In this document: positions 7,924-16,688 of the stretch, piece by piece
Layout of the letters: every line of letters begins with the position of its first letter
How positions within the stretch are numbered: position 1 is the stretch's first letter
DNA from: Herbiconiux solani NBRC 106740
GTDB lineage: Bacteria; Actinomycetota; Actinomycetes; Actinomycetales; Microbacteriaceae
Assembly: GCF_001571005.1 (NCBI RefSeq)
Contig: NZ_BCST01000005.1
Coordinates: forward strand, 310,001 to 374,000
DNA: 64,000 nucleotides
Direction: 5' to 3'
Program-made: the position numbers and the translations under genes
The notes under the pieces: model-generated
What the model was told of the DNA's origin: nothing
The model's database searches: none
Seen by the model: only the letters and a program-made list of their open reading frames with translations

Positions 7924-8720
7924 GCTGGTCGGCGACGCTCCCACCCGCTGGCCGGCGGGTCGAGATCACGGCCGACCCGCTCATCCATGGCGGCTTCGAG
8001 CTGGCGATCGACGGATCGCCCCAGTCGCACGTGCGCCTCGACGACCCCGGCTCGCTCTTCTACGACTACGTGCGGCGAATGGGGTCGGTGTTCGACCGCA
8101 TCCGGGTGCCGGGCGCGCCCGTCACCGCCGTGCACCTCGGTGCGGGGGCGCTCACGCTGGCTCGGTACCTCCAGGTCACCCGCCCCGGTTCCGACCAGCA
8201 CGTCGTCGAGCTCGAGCCCGGCCTCATCGACTTCGTGACCGAGCGGCTCCCCCTCCCCGAGGGCACCGAGCTCACCGTTCACCTCGGCGACGCCGCGCGG
8301 GTGGTCCACCTGCTCGGCGCGGCCGTCCTTGGGGCCGACCTCGTGGTCGCCGACCTCTACCAGGGCACGACCACCCCGCCCTACCTCCGCAACCCGGCGT
8401 TCTTCTCCGATGTCGCGAAGCTGCTCGCCGCCGACGGGGTGCTGCTGGTCAACGTCGCCGACGACGACGGGGCACCCGCCCGCCGTGCGCAGGTCGCCGC
8501 GCTCGAGCAGGTCTTCCCGCACCTGCTGCTCCTCGGCCCCACCTCCGTGCTGCAGGATGACCGGGCCGGCAACGCGGTCATCGCCGCGTCCGCGAGCGAC
8601 CGGATGAGGGAGTGGGTGGCCGACCTCCGGCTCGCCGGCCCGCATCCGGGTCTCGTGATCGAGCATCCCTCCCCCACCCGACGAAAGGACGACACCCCAT
8701 GTGCGGACGCTTCGCGATGA
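7920..8720 (+). CDS. Spermidine synthase-like protein (Rossmann methyltransferase fold)
   Basis: The 266-residue protein begins at an ATGA overlap with the glycosylase gene and ends 22 bp inside the SRAP gene. It shows a nucleotide-binding loop VTAVHLGAGALTLARYL, an acidic strand end HVVELEPGLIDF, and GADLVVADLYQGTTTP in place of the polyamine synthase catalytic loop. Similar proteins in Actinobacteria are annotated as spermidine synthase-like or fused MFS/spermidine synthase, usually without proof of aminopropyl transfer. The true substrate is unknown. The tight coupling suggests co-expression with the DNA-repair-like neighbours. Confidence 0.72.
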   Translation: MSWSATLPPAGRRVEITADPLIHGGFELAIDGSPQSHVRLDDPGSLFYDYVRRMGSVFDRIRVPGAPVTAVHLGAGALTLARYLQVTRPGSDQHVVELEPGLIDFVTERLPLPEGTELTVHLGDAARVVHLLGAAVLGADLVVADLYQGTTTPPYLRNPAFFSDVAKLLAADGVLLVNVADDDGAPARRAQVAALEQVFPHLLLLGPTSVLQDDRAGNAVIAASASDRMREWVADLRLAGPHPGLVIEHPSPTRRKDDTPCADASR

Positions 8721-9418
8721 GCACCGAAACCGACGAGCTGATCTCCGAGTTCGTGGCCCGTGGCGGCCGGCTCGAAGACTGGCGCCCCTCGTACAACGTC
8801 GCCCCCACCGAGGAGGCGCCGATCGTGCGCGACCGCCTGATCGACGGCGAGATCGTGCGCGAACTGGATGCGGCGAGCTGGGGCCTCAAACCGTCGTGGG
8901 CGAAACCGGGCGGCCCCTCGCCAATCAACGCGCGGCTGGAGAGCGTGGCGAGCAACGGCCTGTTCCGCAACGCCTTCGCCCAGCGCCGCTGCATCGTGCC
9001 GATGAACGGCTACTACGAGTGGGAGGCGACCGAGCACGGCAAGCAGCCCCACTTCATCCACGCCCCCGAGACGCTGCTCGCCGCGGCCGGCCTCTACGAG
9101 GTGCGGAAGGAGAAGGACGAGTGGCAGCTGACTTTCACGATCATCACGCGCGAGGCGGCGGATGCCTCGGGCGAGGTGCACGACCGGATGCCGGTGTTCC
9201 TCACCCCCGACACCTGGGACGCCTGGACCGAGCCGCTCAAGCTCGACTCGACCGGGCAGAAGGACGAGTACGTGGCCATGCTCGACCGCTCCTCGCTGGC
9301 CGTCGCGAGCACGATCACGACCTACCCCGTCTCGAAGCGCGTCAACAATGTGCGCGACACCACCGTCGCGAAGGACGACCCCACCCTCATCGCGCCCCTC
9401 GAAACCCCGGAGGCCTGA
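8699..9418 (+). CDS. SRAP / HMCES-YedK family AP-site crosslinking protein
   Basis: The 239-residue protein begins MCGRFAMS, so Cys2 becomes the N-terminal catalytic cysteine that forms a thiazolidine crosslink with abasic sites in single-stranded DNA. It keeps YNVAPT, WGLKPSW, INARLESVASNGLFRNAF, CIVPMNGYYEWE and HDRMPVFL, including the conserved Asn, Glu and His of the active site. The start must be the ATG at 8699 because Cys2 is essential. It is the last gene of an overlapping operon with the AlkZ-like glycosylase candidate, which makes a role in handling abasic sites plausible. Confidence 0.93.
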   Translation: MCGRFAMSTETDELISEFVARGGRLEDWRPSYNVAPTEEAPIVRDRLIDGEIVRELDAASWGLKPSWAKPGGPSPINARLESVASNGLFRNAFAQRRCIVPMNGYYEWEATEHGKQPHFIHAPETLLAAAGLYEVRKEKDEWQLTFTIITREAADASGEVHDRMPVFLTPDTWDAWTEPLKLDSTGQKDEYVAMLDRSSLAVASTITTYPVSKRVNNVRDTTVAKDDPTLIAPLETPEA

Positions 9419-9463
9419 CGGACACGACAGGGAACCGGATCGCGCGAGCGGACACTAGGGGAT

Positions 9464-10291
9464 ATGAGTGACATCACGCCCCCGGTGCAGCCGCGTCCCC
9501 GTCGTCGAGCGGTGATCGTGGGGATCATCGCTCTCGCCGTGGCGGTGGTCGTGGCGATCGTCGTCGTGGTCACGGTCGTCCAGCCGGGGAGCACTCCCAC
9601 GGCCGGCTCGGCGACGCCGGGCGCGAGCGCCTCGCAGACCCCGCGCCCGACCCCGAGCCGGACGTCGACACCGGCCTCGACCGCCTCGCCGTCGCCCACG
9701 CCCACCCCTGCACCGACCGCACCGGCCCCCACCGATCCGGCTGCGCCCCAGGCGCCCGCGGGCCCGGCGATGGACCCGTCCGACCCGAGCACCTGGATCA
9801 TCCGCTTCGACGGCGTCGGCCCCGTCTCGCTCGGTGTGCCGATGAACGACCAGCGGCAGGTGGTCCCCGACTTCACCGACATCACCGATCCGAGCTGCAC
9901 CGAGTACTACCTCGATCTGGAGGCGCCCTCGGGCTTCTCGGTCCTGATGCTCGGAGGCCCGCAGCAACCGAGGAGCACCGTCGGCGTCACCTTCGGCAAC
10001 GGGGGCGGGACCGGGCCCGAGACCCGGGAGACGACTCCCCGGACGGCCGAGGGCATCGGGATCGACTCCACGCTCGACGAGCTGCTCGCCACCTACCCGG
10101 GGATCGAGAAGACCGGGATGTACCAGTCCGAGGAGTACCCGTACTACGGCCTCACGGACGGCCAGGGTGCCTGGATCGTCTTCGGGATCATCCAGGGCAA
10201 GGTCGCCGACATCCAGATCGCGACGGAGGCCGTGCTCCCGCCGGAGAACGTCTCCGTCAAGACGATCCCCAGCGAGCGCTGCCCCGCCTGA
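9464..10291 (+). CDS. Membrane-anchored protein with Pro/Thr/Ser-rich stalk
   Basis: The 275-residue protein has a short basic cytoplasmic start, one strongly hydrophobic helix (about residues 17-41), a Pro/Thr/Ser/Ala-rich linker to about residue 103, and a globular extracellular domain of about 170 residues. No lipobox is present, so anchoring is by the helix. The domain has GIGIDSTLDELLATYPGIEKTG, which recalls small secreted actinobacterial proteins of unknown function. ATG at 9464 follows an ACACTAGGGGAT sequence and may be leaderless. Function unknown. Confidence 0.7.
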   Translation: MSDITPPVQPRPRRRAVIVGIIALAVAVVVAIVVVVTVVQPGSTPTAGSATPGASASQTPRPTPSRTSTPASTASPSPTPTPAPTAPAPTDPAAPQAPAGPAMDPSDPSTWIIRFDGVGPVSLGVPMNDQRQVVPDFTDITDPSCTEYYLDLEAPSGFSVLMLGGPQQPRSTVGVTFGNGGGTGPETRETTPRTAEGIGIDSTLDELLATYPGIEKTGMYQSEEYPYYGLTDGQGAWIVFGIIQGKVADIQIATEAVLPPENVSVKTIPSERCPA

Positions 10292-10307
10292 CGGAGCAGC
10301 GGCGCGC

Positions 10308-11057
10308 TCAGCCGGCCGCCGGCGCCGTCGCGCGCACGGCCTCGAGGATGAGGTCGGCGACCGCCCCGGGCTGCGAGACCGTGACCGCGTGGGACGCGTC
10401 GATCTCGACCGCGTGCGAGGAGGCCCGCGAGGCCATGAAGCGCTGCGACTCGACAGGCACGGCCAGATCCTGCCGCGTGATCAGGGTCCACGACGGGATC
10501 TCGCGCCAGCCGGCCGCCGTGGCCGCGTCCTCGAGCGCCGCCGCGGCGATCGGGCGCTGGGTCGCGGCCATCCGTGCCGCCTCGCCCTCCGGCACGTCGG
10601 CGGCGAAGACCGGGCCGAACCTGTCCTGTTGGATGTAGAGGTCGTCACCGGAGGCGGACCCGAAGGCGTACGGCACCGGCTGCAGAGCGGTGCCGAGCTC
10701 GCCGCCCGGGAACTTCGCGGCCAGCTGACCCGTGCTCTCGCCGGGCTCCAGCAGGAAGCTCGCGACGAACACCAGCGCCCGCACCGACCCCGCGCCCTCC
10801 GTGGCCTCGCTCGCCACCGACCCTCCGTAGGAGTGGCCCGCGACGATCGCCGGGCCGTCGATGCGGTCGAGCACGCTGCGGAGGTACTGCGCGTCGGCCG
10901 CGAGTCCGCGCAACGGGTTCGCCACGGCGAGCACCGGCAGGCCCTCGGCGAGCAGGCGGTCGACGACCCCGTTCCAGCTCGACGACTCGGCGAAGGCGCC
11001 GTGCACCAGCACGATCGTGGGCTTGTCCGCCGCGGGGGCGAATGGGTAGGCGGTCAT
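10308..11057 (-). CDS. Alpha/beta hydrolase
   Basis: The 249-residue protein has an oxyanion strand TIVLVHGAFAESSSWNGV, nucleophile elbow GHSYGGS, and a late catalytic His in DASHAVTVSQPGAV. It resembles the small alpha/beta hydrolase subfamily found next to stress regulators in actinobacteria. The ATG at 11057 has GAAGGAGAG upstream. A perfect 26-bp palindrome lies at 11091-11116, 33 bp before the start, so expression is probably controlled by a dimeric repressor that is not encoded beside it. Natural substrate unknown. Confidence 0.85.
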   Translation of the reverse strand: MTAYPFAPAADKPTIVLVHGAFAESSSWNGVVDRLLAEGLPVLAVANPLRGLAADAQYLRSVLDRIDGPAIVAGHSYGGSVASEATEGAGSVRALVFVASFLLEPGESTGQLAAKFPGGELGTALQPVPYAFGSASGDDLYIQQDRFGPVFAADVPEGEAARMAATQRPIAAAALEDAATAAGWREIPSWTLITRQDLAVPVESQRFMASRASSHAVEIDASHAVTVSQPGAVADLILEAVRATAPAAG

Positions 11058-11090
11058 GCTGCTCTCCTTCGAGTGGGGTGGGGGAATTCT

Positions 11091-11116
11091 GTGATACGCA
11101 ATATATTGCGTATCAC
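11091..11116. promoter_or_regulatory. Perfect 26-bp palindrome, operator candidate
   Basis: The half-site GTGATACGCAATA is followed directly by its exact reverse complement. It lies between the hydrolase start (11057) and the DUF3533 gene end (11167), in the promoter position of the hydrolase. It has no T tract, so it does not look like a terminator. Size and symmetry fit a TetR-, PadR- or GntR-type operator; the regulator is not identified in the window. Confidence 0.75.
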
Positions 11117-11166
11117 GAACAGAGCACAAGAGGTGGTCGAGGTGCGCGGGAGGTGCGCGCTCCCCG

Positions 11167-12333
11167 TCAGGGAGCGGCCGAAGGCCCGTCCGAACCGATC
11201 CGCCGCTCGGCCGACGCCGGCACCTCGACGACGTCGATCGCGCCGGGCTTCTCGCCCGGCACACTGATCTCGACGGTCTCGACGCGGCCCGGGCCGTACT
11301 TGATCCGCCGCGCGATCACGAACGCCGCCGTGGAGCCGACCAGCCAGGCGCCGAGCACCAGGTAGGGCTCGGCGTGCCAGGCATCCGGGAAGTAGGTCAG
11401 GTCGCGAAGCGCCCGGACGGTCGCGCCCGTGGGCAGCCATCGGCCCATGAACTCATAGAACGGCGGCAGCAGCTGCGGCGCGACCGCCCCACCGGACGAG
11501 GGGTTGCTGATCAGGATGAACAGGATCCAGGTCGGCAACAGGGCCCACTTCCCGCCGATCACGACGCGGAAGAAGCTGTACACCGCGCCCGCGATGAACA
11601 CGCTCGTCGACAGCACGCCCCAGACGGGGAGGAACGGGAAGCTCTCGAACCGCAGCACCGGACCGGCCGTCAGCGTGACGACCAAGCCGACCAGCACCGC
11701 CCGCCCGGCATCCCACGCCAGCTCGCCGCCGAGCGTCAGGCCACCCGCGTTGACCCGGGTCTGGATCGCCCCGACGAAGCCGATGATGGTCGAGGCCAGC
11801 GCGAGGTAGAACAGCACCAGGCCGCCCGGGTCGCTCGGGCTCAGCGGGTTGAGGTCGGTGACCGTGAAGGTCACGTCGAGCGACGTGCCCAGCTGCGTGG
11901 CATCGCTCTCGATCAGCCGGGCGACGGATGCACCCGAGGCGCTCGAGATGAGCAGCTGCGCGGTGGTGCCGGCCTCGTCGACGACGGCGGCGTAGATGTC
12001 CTGCTGCTCGATCGCATCCCTCGCCGACTGCTCGTCGGGGAAGGAGCGCACGTCGAAGGACGTACCAGTCACCGACTGCAGGCTCTGGTCGAGACTCGTC
12101 GGCGTGACCGACTGCGAGACGACGCCGATCGGCACGTCGTGCGGCTGCGGGTTGCCCATCGCCAGGCTGTACGAGGTGACGAAGAGGGCGGCGAACAGCG
12201 ACACCAGCAAGGAGACCACCAGGGCCGGCTTGTTCGGGCCGCTCACCACCCGCCGGGCGGCGACGATCGAGCGATGCATCGCGGACCCCGGAGCGGCGAC
12301 GGCAGGGGCGTGATCGGAGTCGGGATCGGCCAT
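11167..12333 (-). CDS. DUF3533 / YhgE-like ABC-2-type membrane protein
   Basis: The 388-residue protein has one helix near residues 37-57, a large extracellular domain (about 60-165), then about five helices in the C-terminal half, ending in a cytoplasmic tail. This is the layout of DUF3533/YhgE (Pip-like) and ABC-2 permease relatives. The extracellular domain contains PIGVVSQSVTPTSLDQSLQ and DARDAIEQQDIYAAVV-type segments common to this family. ATG at 12333 follows TAGCGT-gatcgc, a leaderless promoter pattern. Transport role is inferred; no ATPase partner is adjacent. Confidence 0.72.
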   Translation of the reverse strand: MADPDSDHAPAVAAPGSAMHRSIVAARRVVSGPNKPALVVSLLVSLFAALFVTSYSLAMGNPQPHDVPIGVVSQSVTPTSLDQSLQSVTGTSFDVRSFPDEQSARDAIEQQDIYAAVVDEAGTTAQLLISSASGASVARLIESDATQLGTSLDVTFTVTDLNPLSPSDPGGLVLFYLALASTIIGFVGAIQTRVNAGGLTLGGELAWDAGRAVLVGLVVTLTAGPVLRFESFPFLPVWGVLSTSVFIAGAVYSFFRVVIGGKWALLPTWILFILISNPSSGGAVAPQLLPPFYEFMGRWLPTGATVRALRDLTYFPDAWHAEPYLVLGAWLVGSTAAFVIARRIKYGPGRVETVEISVPGEKPGAIDVVEVPASAERRIGSDGPSAAP

Positions 12334-12365
12334 GCGATCACGCTAGCGGAGAGCCCGGAAACGAC

Positions 12366-12421
12366 GAAGACCTCCGGGAGGATCCCGGGTGCGATACCCG
12401 AAATCCTGCCCGGAGGCCTTC
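12366..12421 (-). terminator. Terminator of the large GH3 gene
   Basis: GAAGACCTCCGGG (12366-12378) and CCCGGAGGCCTTC (12409-12421) form a 13-bp stem with one mismatch, enclosing a smaller CCCGGGT/ACCCG hairpin. It is positioned just after the stop of the GH3 gene on the minus strand. Confidence 0.6.
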
Positions 12422-12432
12422 GCCGACTTACG

Positions 12433-15400
12433 CTAGCCCGCCGCGCACGGGGTCAGGCTCGCCACCTCGGGCGAGAGCGTCAGCTCGCCGCCGAGGAGGG
12501 TGACCTTGTTCGCGCCGAGCGCCTCGATCTGCGCCAGCGTCTCGGCCGGCACGCAGGTGCCGGGAACCGTGAACAGCGGAGCATCGATGCGCGGGGCGAA
12601 CGCCGACCCGGAGAGGGCATCCGGGAACTTCTCCCCGGTCGCGATCACCACGTCGTCCGCCGACTTGAAGAAGTAGGCGTTGATCGCCCGCGAGGACGCG
12701 TACCGGTCCTCGCCCGCGAGCCGGTTCACCGAGCCGAACGTGGCGGCCTGGGTGGCGATGCCGGGAGAGACCGAGGCCTCACCACCGGCGATCAGCACCG
12801 TGTCGACACCGAGCTTCTCCAGCAGGGCGACCGTGTCGTCGTCGATGGTCGGAGCCGAGCCGTCCACGAGGATGACCGGCGCCTTGCCGTCGACCGCGGC
12901 ACCCGCGGAGAGCGCGTCCGGGAAGCTGGTCCCCGTGGCGAGCACGGCGACCTTCGATCCGCTCGCGAACGAGGTCGCCGCGATCTCCCGCGACGTCGCG
13001 TACCGGTCGCTGCCGCTCACGCGGCTGACCGTCCCGATCGAGGCCAGGTCGGTCGCCACCGCGGCGCTGACCGAGCTCTCGCCACCGACGATCACGATCG
13101 ACTTCGGGGCGAGACGCTTGATCTCGTCCTTGACCGAGGCCGGCAGCGCCGCACCCTGGGTGAGGAGGATCGGCGCGCCGCCGAGGGTCGCCGCGGGGGC
13201 GGCCGACAGGGCGTCCGGGAACACCTCGCCCGAGGTCACGTACACGGTGTCCGCGCCGCCGGGGAAGCCCGCCTTCGACGTGTTCACCGAGACCTCGTAG
13301 CGGTCGACGCCGTCGATGCGCTCCGTGGTGCCGTCGGAGACGGAGCCACGGGTGACCGAGACGAGCGACTGCAGGTCGGTGTAGCCCTCGGAGTACGGCC
13401 CCACGTCGATCCCGGAGACGCCCTTGTTCGTGGCGAGCTCTTCGAAACCGGCCGTGTGGATGGCGACGTCGAGGATCGTGGAGACACTGCGCTGCAGGTC
13501 ACCCAGGCGGAGGTTGTACCCCGTGGTGGAGTAGTTGCCCCGCACCGTGACGGTGTACGACACCACCGGGCTCGCCGCATCCGCCGGGTTCTGGCGGACC
13601 ACGTCGGTCACGGTGATGGCGGGCCGCTGCGTCGCGTTGAGCGCCGAGCTGTTCGCCCCGGTGAGGTAGGACTGCACCTCGTCGTAGGCGGCCTGGACGC
13701 TCGCCGGCTGGGCCGTCGCGGCGAACACCTCGTTGTTGATCGCGTCACGCGTGATCGTTCCCGAGGCCCGCGCGGCACCGAAGTCGGTGTTCGCGTCGAT
13801 CGTCTTGCTGACCGTGTCGGCACCGGTGACCGAGGGGGTCAGACCGTTGAACTGCCACGACCACGACGTGCGGGTGGGTGTGACCGTCTTGGTGTAGACG
13901 GGCAGCCCGGTCGAGTCGATGCTCGGGGCGGTCTTCTTCGAGGCGTTGACGATCTCGCCGGGGTTTCCTCCGGGCTCGATCAGGTCGTTGCCGGCGTACA
14001 TCACGGCGGTGGCACCGGTGCGCGGTCCCGCGCCCCAGTCGCTCATCACCAGGCCGCCGAAGCCCCACTCACCGCGCAGGATGTCGGTGTCGAGGTCGTA
14101 CGAACCCGAGGTGTACGTGCCGTTGATCTTGTTGTACGAGGTCATCACGGCCATCGGCTGAGCGCCCTTGACCGCGATCTCGAACCCGCGCAGGTAGATC
14201 TCGCGCAGGGCCCGTTCGCCGATCACCGAGTTCGACGTGGTGCGCGCCGTCTCCTGGCTGTTGGCGGCGTAGTGCTTGATCGTCACACCGATTCCGGGAA
14301 CGCTCTGCACACCCAGCGTCGTCGACACGGCCGTGAGGCCGGAGACCAGCGGGTCTTCGGAGTAGTACTCGAAGTTGCGGCCGTTGAGCGGGTCGCGGTG
14401 GATGTTCATGCCCGGCGCGAGCCAGAGCGTGACACCGTACTCGGCCATCTCGGCGCCGATCGCGGCGGAGACCTGCTGGATCAGATCGCGGTCCCACGTC
14501 TGGGCGAGCGCGGTTCCGATCGGCCAGGCGGTCGCGAACTGGTAGCTCGGCGTCGAACCCTGGATCTCCTTGGTGATGCGGAGTCCGGCGGGGCCGTCGG
14601 CGAGCGTCATGCCCGGGATGCCCTGCCCCTCGTACTTCGAGGTGGTGTAGCCGGCGGCGCCGACGGCGCTGGCGATGCTTCCGCGGCCCGAGGAGCCCTC
14701 GGCGATCGTGGCGAGCTGCACGAGCGAGAGGCCCGTGACGAACTGGTCCATGCTCACCGTGCCCTTGGCCACGTCGAACAGCGTCGCTCCGGCGACCGGG
14801 GTCGTCGGGGTGACGGTCTCACCGGTCTTTGCCTGGTACGGCGCTCCGGTGCCCTCCCAGTCGGTGACCGTCGGGTCGACGTGCGCCGCGACGCTCGAGA
14901 TCGTGGAGCCGTCGATCGCCGCGTACGGCGAGGCCGGGTCGACCGCGACATCCTGCTGGAACTCCGAGGAGTTGTCCGGCGTGACGAAACCGGTGGTGTC
15001 GAGCGTGATCACGGGAGCCGCGGCGATCTCGGCCGCCTCGCCCTCGTAGGAGTAGAACTCCTCGGGCGTGCTGGTCAGCTCGCTGTCGGGAGCCTGGTCG
15101 TTCACCTCGTTGGCGAGTTGCTCGGTGACGAGCTCGTCGCCCAGCCGGACGACGCCGGCCACCTGGGTGCTGCGCGAGGAGTCGCCGACACGGACGACGT
15201 AGTCGCCCGCGGCCATCACCTCGGCCGCGCGGGTGGTGTCGTAGGACGACATCTGCGTGGTGGTGTACGAGATGGTCAGGGTCTGCGACTCACCGGGGGC
15301 GAGCACGTCGGTCTTGCCGTACGCTGCGAGCTCCTGGTACGGCTCGTCGAGCCCGCCCTGGGGTGCCGAGTAGTAGACCTGCACCGTGTCGCGACCCGAG

Positions 15401-16500
15401 TAGGTGTCGCCGGTGTTCGTGACGCGGGCGCGCACGGTGACCTGACCGGAGTCGGCCGTGACCGAGACCGGCTCGACCTGGAAGTCGGTGTACGACATCC
15501 CGAAGCCGAAGGGGTAGCTCACCACGCCGGCCGGGTCGGCCGGGTCGATGGTGGCGTACTTCGAGTCGAAGTAGCGGTAGCCGACGTAGATGCCCTCGCT
15601 GTATTGCTCGGTCGCCGAGTTGGCGTCGTTGTTCGCGAAGGTGCCCGAGGCCGGGTAGTAGGAGTACTTCGAGGCCCAGGTGTCGGTGAGCTTGCCGGCG
15701 GGGGTGACCTTGCCGGCGAGCACGTCGGCGACGGCGTTGCCGGTCTCCTGGCCGCCCTGGCTCATCAGGAGCACCGAGTCGAGGGCTTCTCCGCCTGCAG
15801 GATCCTTCGTGTCGGCGTTGATCGCCGGCACGAACGAGGTGTCGACCACTCCGCCGACGTTGAGCAGGATGACCACGTTCTTGTAGGTCTGCCCGATCAG
15901 CGCGATGTCGTTGCGCTCGACATCGGTGAGCAGGTAGTCGCCGGCGCCGGACTTTCGGTCGGCGCCCTCGCCCGAGCTGCGGGCGAGCACGAACACCGCG
16001 GTGTCGGTGGCTGCGGTGGGAGCCACGGTGTCGGCAGTGAGCACCTGCTCCACCGAGGAGTAGTCGACGGTCGGGCTGCCGAAGCCGCCGGAGGCGTTGG
16101 CGTACTTCGCGTCGTACGCGGCCTTCATGGCGTCGTAGTAGCCGGGGCTCGTCGTGACGGTGTAGCCGGCGTTCTCCAGCCCCTGCCGCACCGAGATCGT
16201 GTAGCGGTTGTTGACGTCACCGGATCCGGTGCCGCCCTTGACGGTCTTGTAGCTGCCCACACCGAACACGGCCACCGGGCCGCTCTCGGCGAGCGGGAGG
16301 CTGCCGCCGTCGTTCTTCAGCAGCACCATCCCGTCGGCCGCAGCCTGACGGGCGAGTTGCGCGTGCGCCAACTCGAGCTGCCCCGGGTTCGGGTCGGTGG
16401 TCGCGGCACTGGCCGCACCCACCCCGAACGCCCCTAGGGATGCGCAGACGGTGGCGGCGGCGACCACACCGCTCGCCAGCCTGTTTCTCAGGATTTGCAT
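12433..16500 (-). CDS. Secreted GH3 glycosidase, inverted domain order, with three CWB2 cell-wall-binding repeats
   Basis: The 1355-residue protein has a signal peptide (1 to about 33). The GH3 C-terminal-type alpha/beta domain comes first (about 45-335, with LARSSGEGADR and E178 as a candidate acid/base). A fibronectin-III-like domain (about 345-450) follows, then the GH3 (beta/alpha)8 barrel (about 590-900). The barrel carries MTLADGPAG, IKHYAANSQE, MTSYNKING and VMSDW with nucleophile D821. Three cell-wall-binding type 2 repeats (RIDGVDRYEVS, RVSGSDRYATS, RLAGEDRYASS, each with FPDALS) fill about 1060-1350. The barrel placed after the second domain matches the inverted beta-glucosidase subgroup. 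The repeats should hold the enzyme on the cell envelope. A divergent ROK regulator suggests sugar control. Confidence 0.9.
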   Translation of the reverse strand: MQILRNRLASGVVAAATVCASLGAFGVGAASAATTDPNPGQLELAHAQLARQAAADGMVLLKNDGGSLPLAESGPVAVFGVGSYKTVKGGTGSGDVNNRYTISVRQGLENAGYTVTTSPGYYDAMKAAYDAKYANASGGFGSPTVDYSSVEQVLTADTVAPTAATDTAVFVLARSSGEGADRKSGAGDYLLTDVERNDIALIGQTYKNVVILLNVGGVVDTSFVPAINADTKDPAGGEALDSVLLMSQGGQETGNAVADVLAGKVTPAGKLTDTWASKYSYYPASGTFANNDANSATEQYSEGIYVGYRYFDSKYATIDPADPAGVVSYPFGFGMSYTDFQVEPVSVTADSGQVTVRARVTNTGDTYSGRDTVQVYYSAPQGGLDEPYQELAAYGKTDVLAPGESQTLTISYTTTQMSSYDTTRAAEVMAAGDYVVRVGDSSRSTQVAGVVRLGDELVTEQLANEVNDQAPDSELTSTPEEFYSYEGEAAEIAAAPVITLDTTGFVTPDNSSEFQQDVAVDPASPYAAIDGSTISSVAAHVDPTVTDWEGTGAPYQAKTGETVTPTTPVAGATLFDVAKGTVSMDQFVTGLSLVQLATIAEGSSGRGSIASAVGAAGYTTSKYEGQGIPGMTLADGPAGLRITKEIQGSTPSYQFATAWPIGTALAQTWDRDLIQQVSAAIGAEMAEYGVTLWLAPGMNIHRDPLNGRNFEYYSEDPLVSGLTAVSTTLGVQSVPGIGVTIKHYAANSQETARTTSNSVIGERALREIYLRGFEIAVKGAQPMAVMTSYNKINGTYTSGSYDLDTDILRGEWGFGGLVMSDWGAGPRTGATAVMYAGNDLIEPGGNPGEIVNASKKTAPSIDSTGLPVYTKTVTPTRTSWSWQFNGLTPSVTGADTVSKTIDANTDFGAARASGTITRDAINNEVFAATAQPASVQAAYDEVQSYLTGANSSALNATQRPAITVTDVVRQNPADAASPVVSYTVTVRGNYSTTGYNLRLGDLQRSVSTILDVAIHTAGFEELATNKGVSGIDVGPYSEGYTDLQSLVSVTRGSVSDGTTERIDGVDRYEVSVNTSKAGFPGGADTVYVTSGEVFPDALSAAPAATLGGAPILLTQGAALPASVKDEIKRLAPKSIVIVGGESSVSAAVATDLASIGTVSRVSGSDRYATSREIAATSFASGSKVAVLATGTSFPDALSAGAAVDGKAPVILVDGSAPTIDDDTVALLEKLGVDTVLIAGGEASVSPGIATQAATFGSVNRLAGEDRYASSRAINAYFFKSADDVVIATGEKFPDALSGSAFAPRIDAPLFTVPGTCVPAETLAQIEALGANKVTLLGGELTLSPEVASLTPCAAG

Positions 16501-16601
16501 TCGCTGTCCTCTCTGACAACGTCGGTGGGCCGATTTGCCCGTAGGGACAGATACTCGCCCCCGAGCACGACTTTATGAGCCCCGTTCGGGGTGGTCAATC
16601 C

Positions 16602-16642
16602 GTTTTAAAACTCGATTCCGGGTTTTTTTGCTGAAACGCGTT
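16602..16642. promoter_or_regulatory. Operator candidates between GH3 gene and ROK gene
   Basis: The 188-bp divergent region holds a perfect 10-bp palindrome GTTTTAAAAC at 16602-16611 and an 8-bp AACGCGTT palindrome at 16635-16642, both A/T-rich against the local composition. ROK and LacI proteins bind sites of these kinds. Binding is inference. Confidence 0.4.
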
Positions 16643-16688
16643 CTAATTCCTGAGCGCCCTCCTGGGGCCATCCGCTAGCCTGCGATCC

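Noticed and set aside
11374-16437. A 1687-codon open frame on the plus strand opposite the GH3 gene
   Set aside because: It is antisense to a clear GH3 protein, is full of Arg/Gly/Val/His with no fold-like pattern, and arises from high GC content lacking stop codons.
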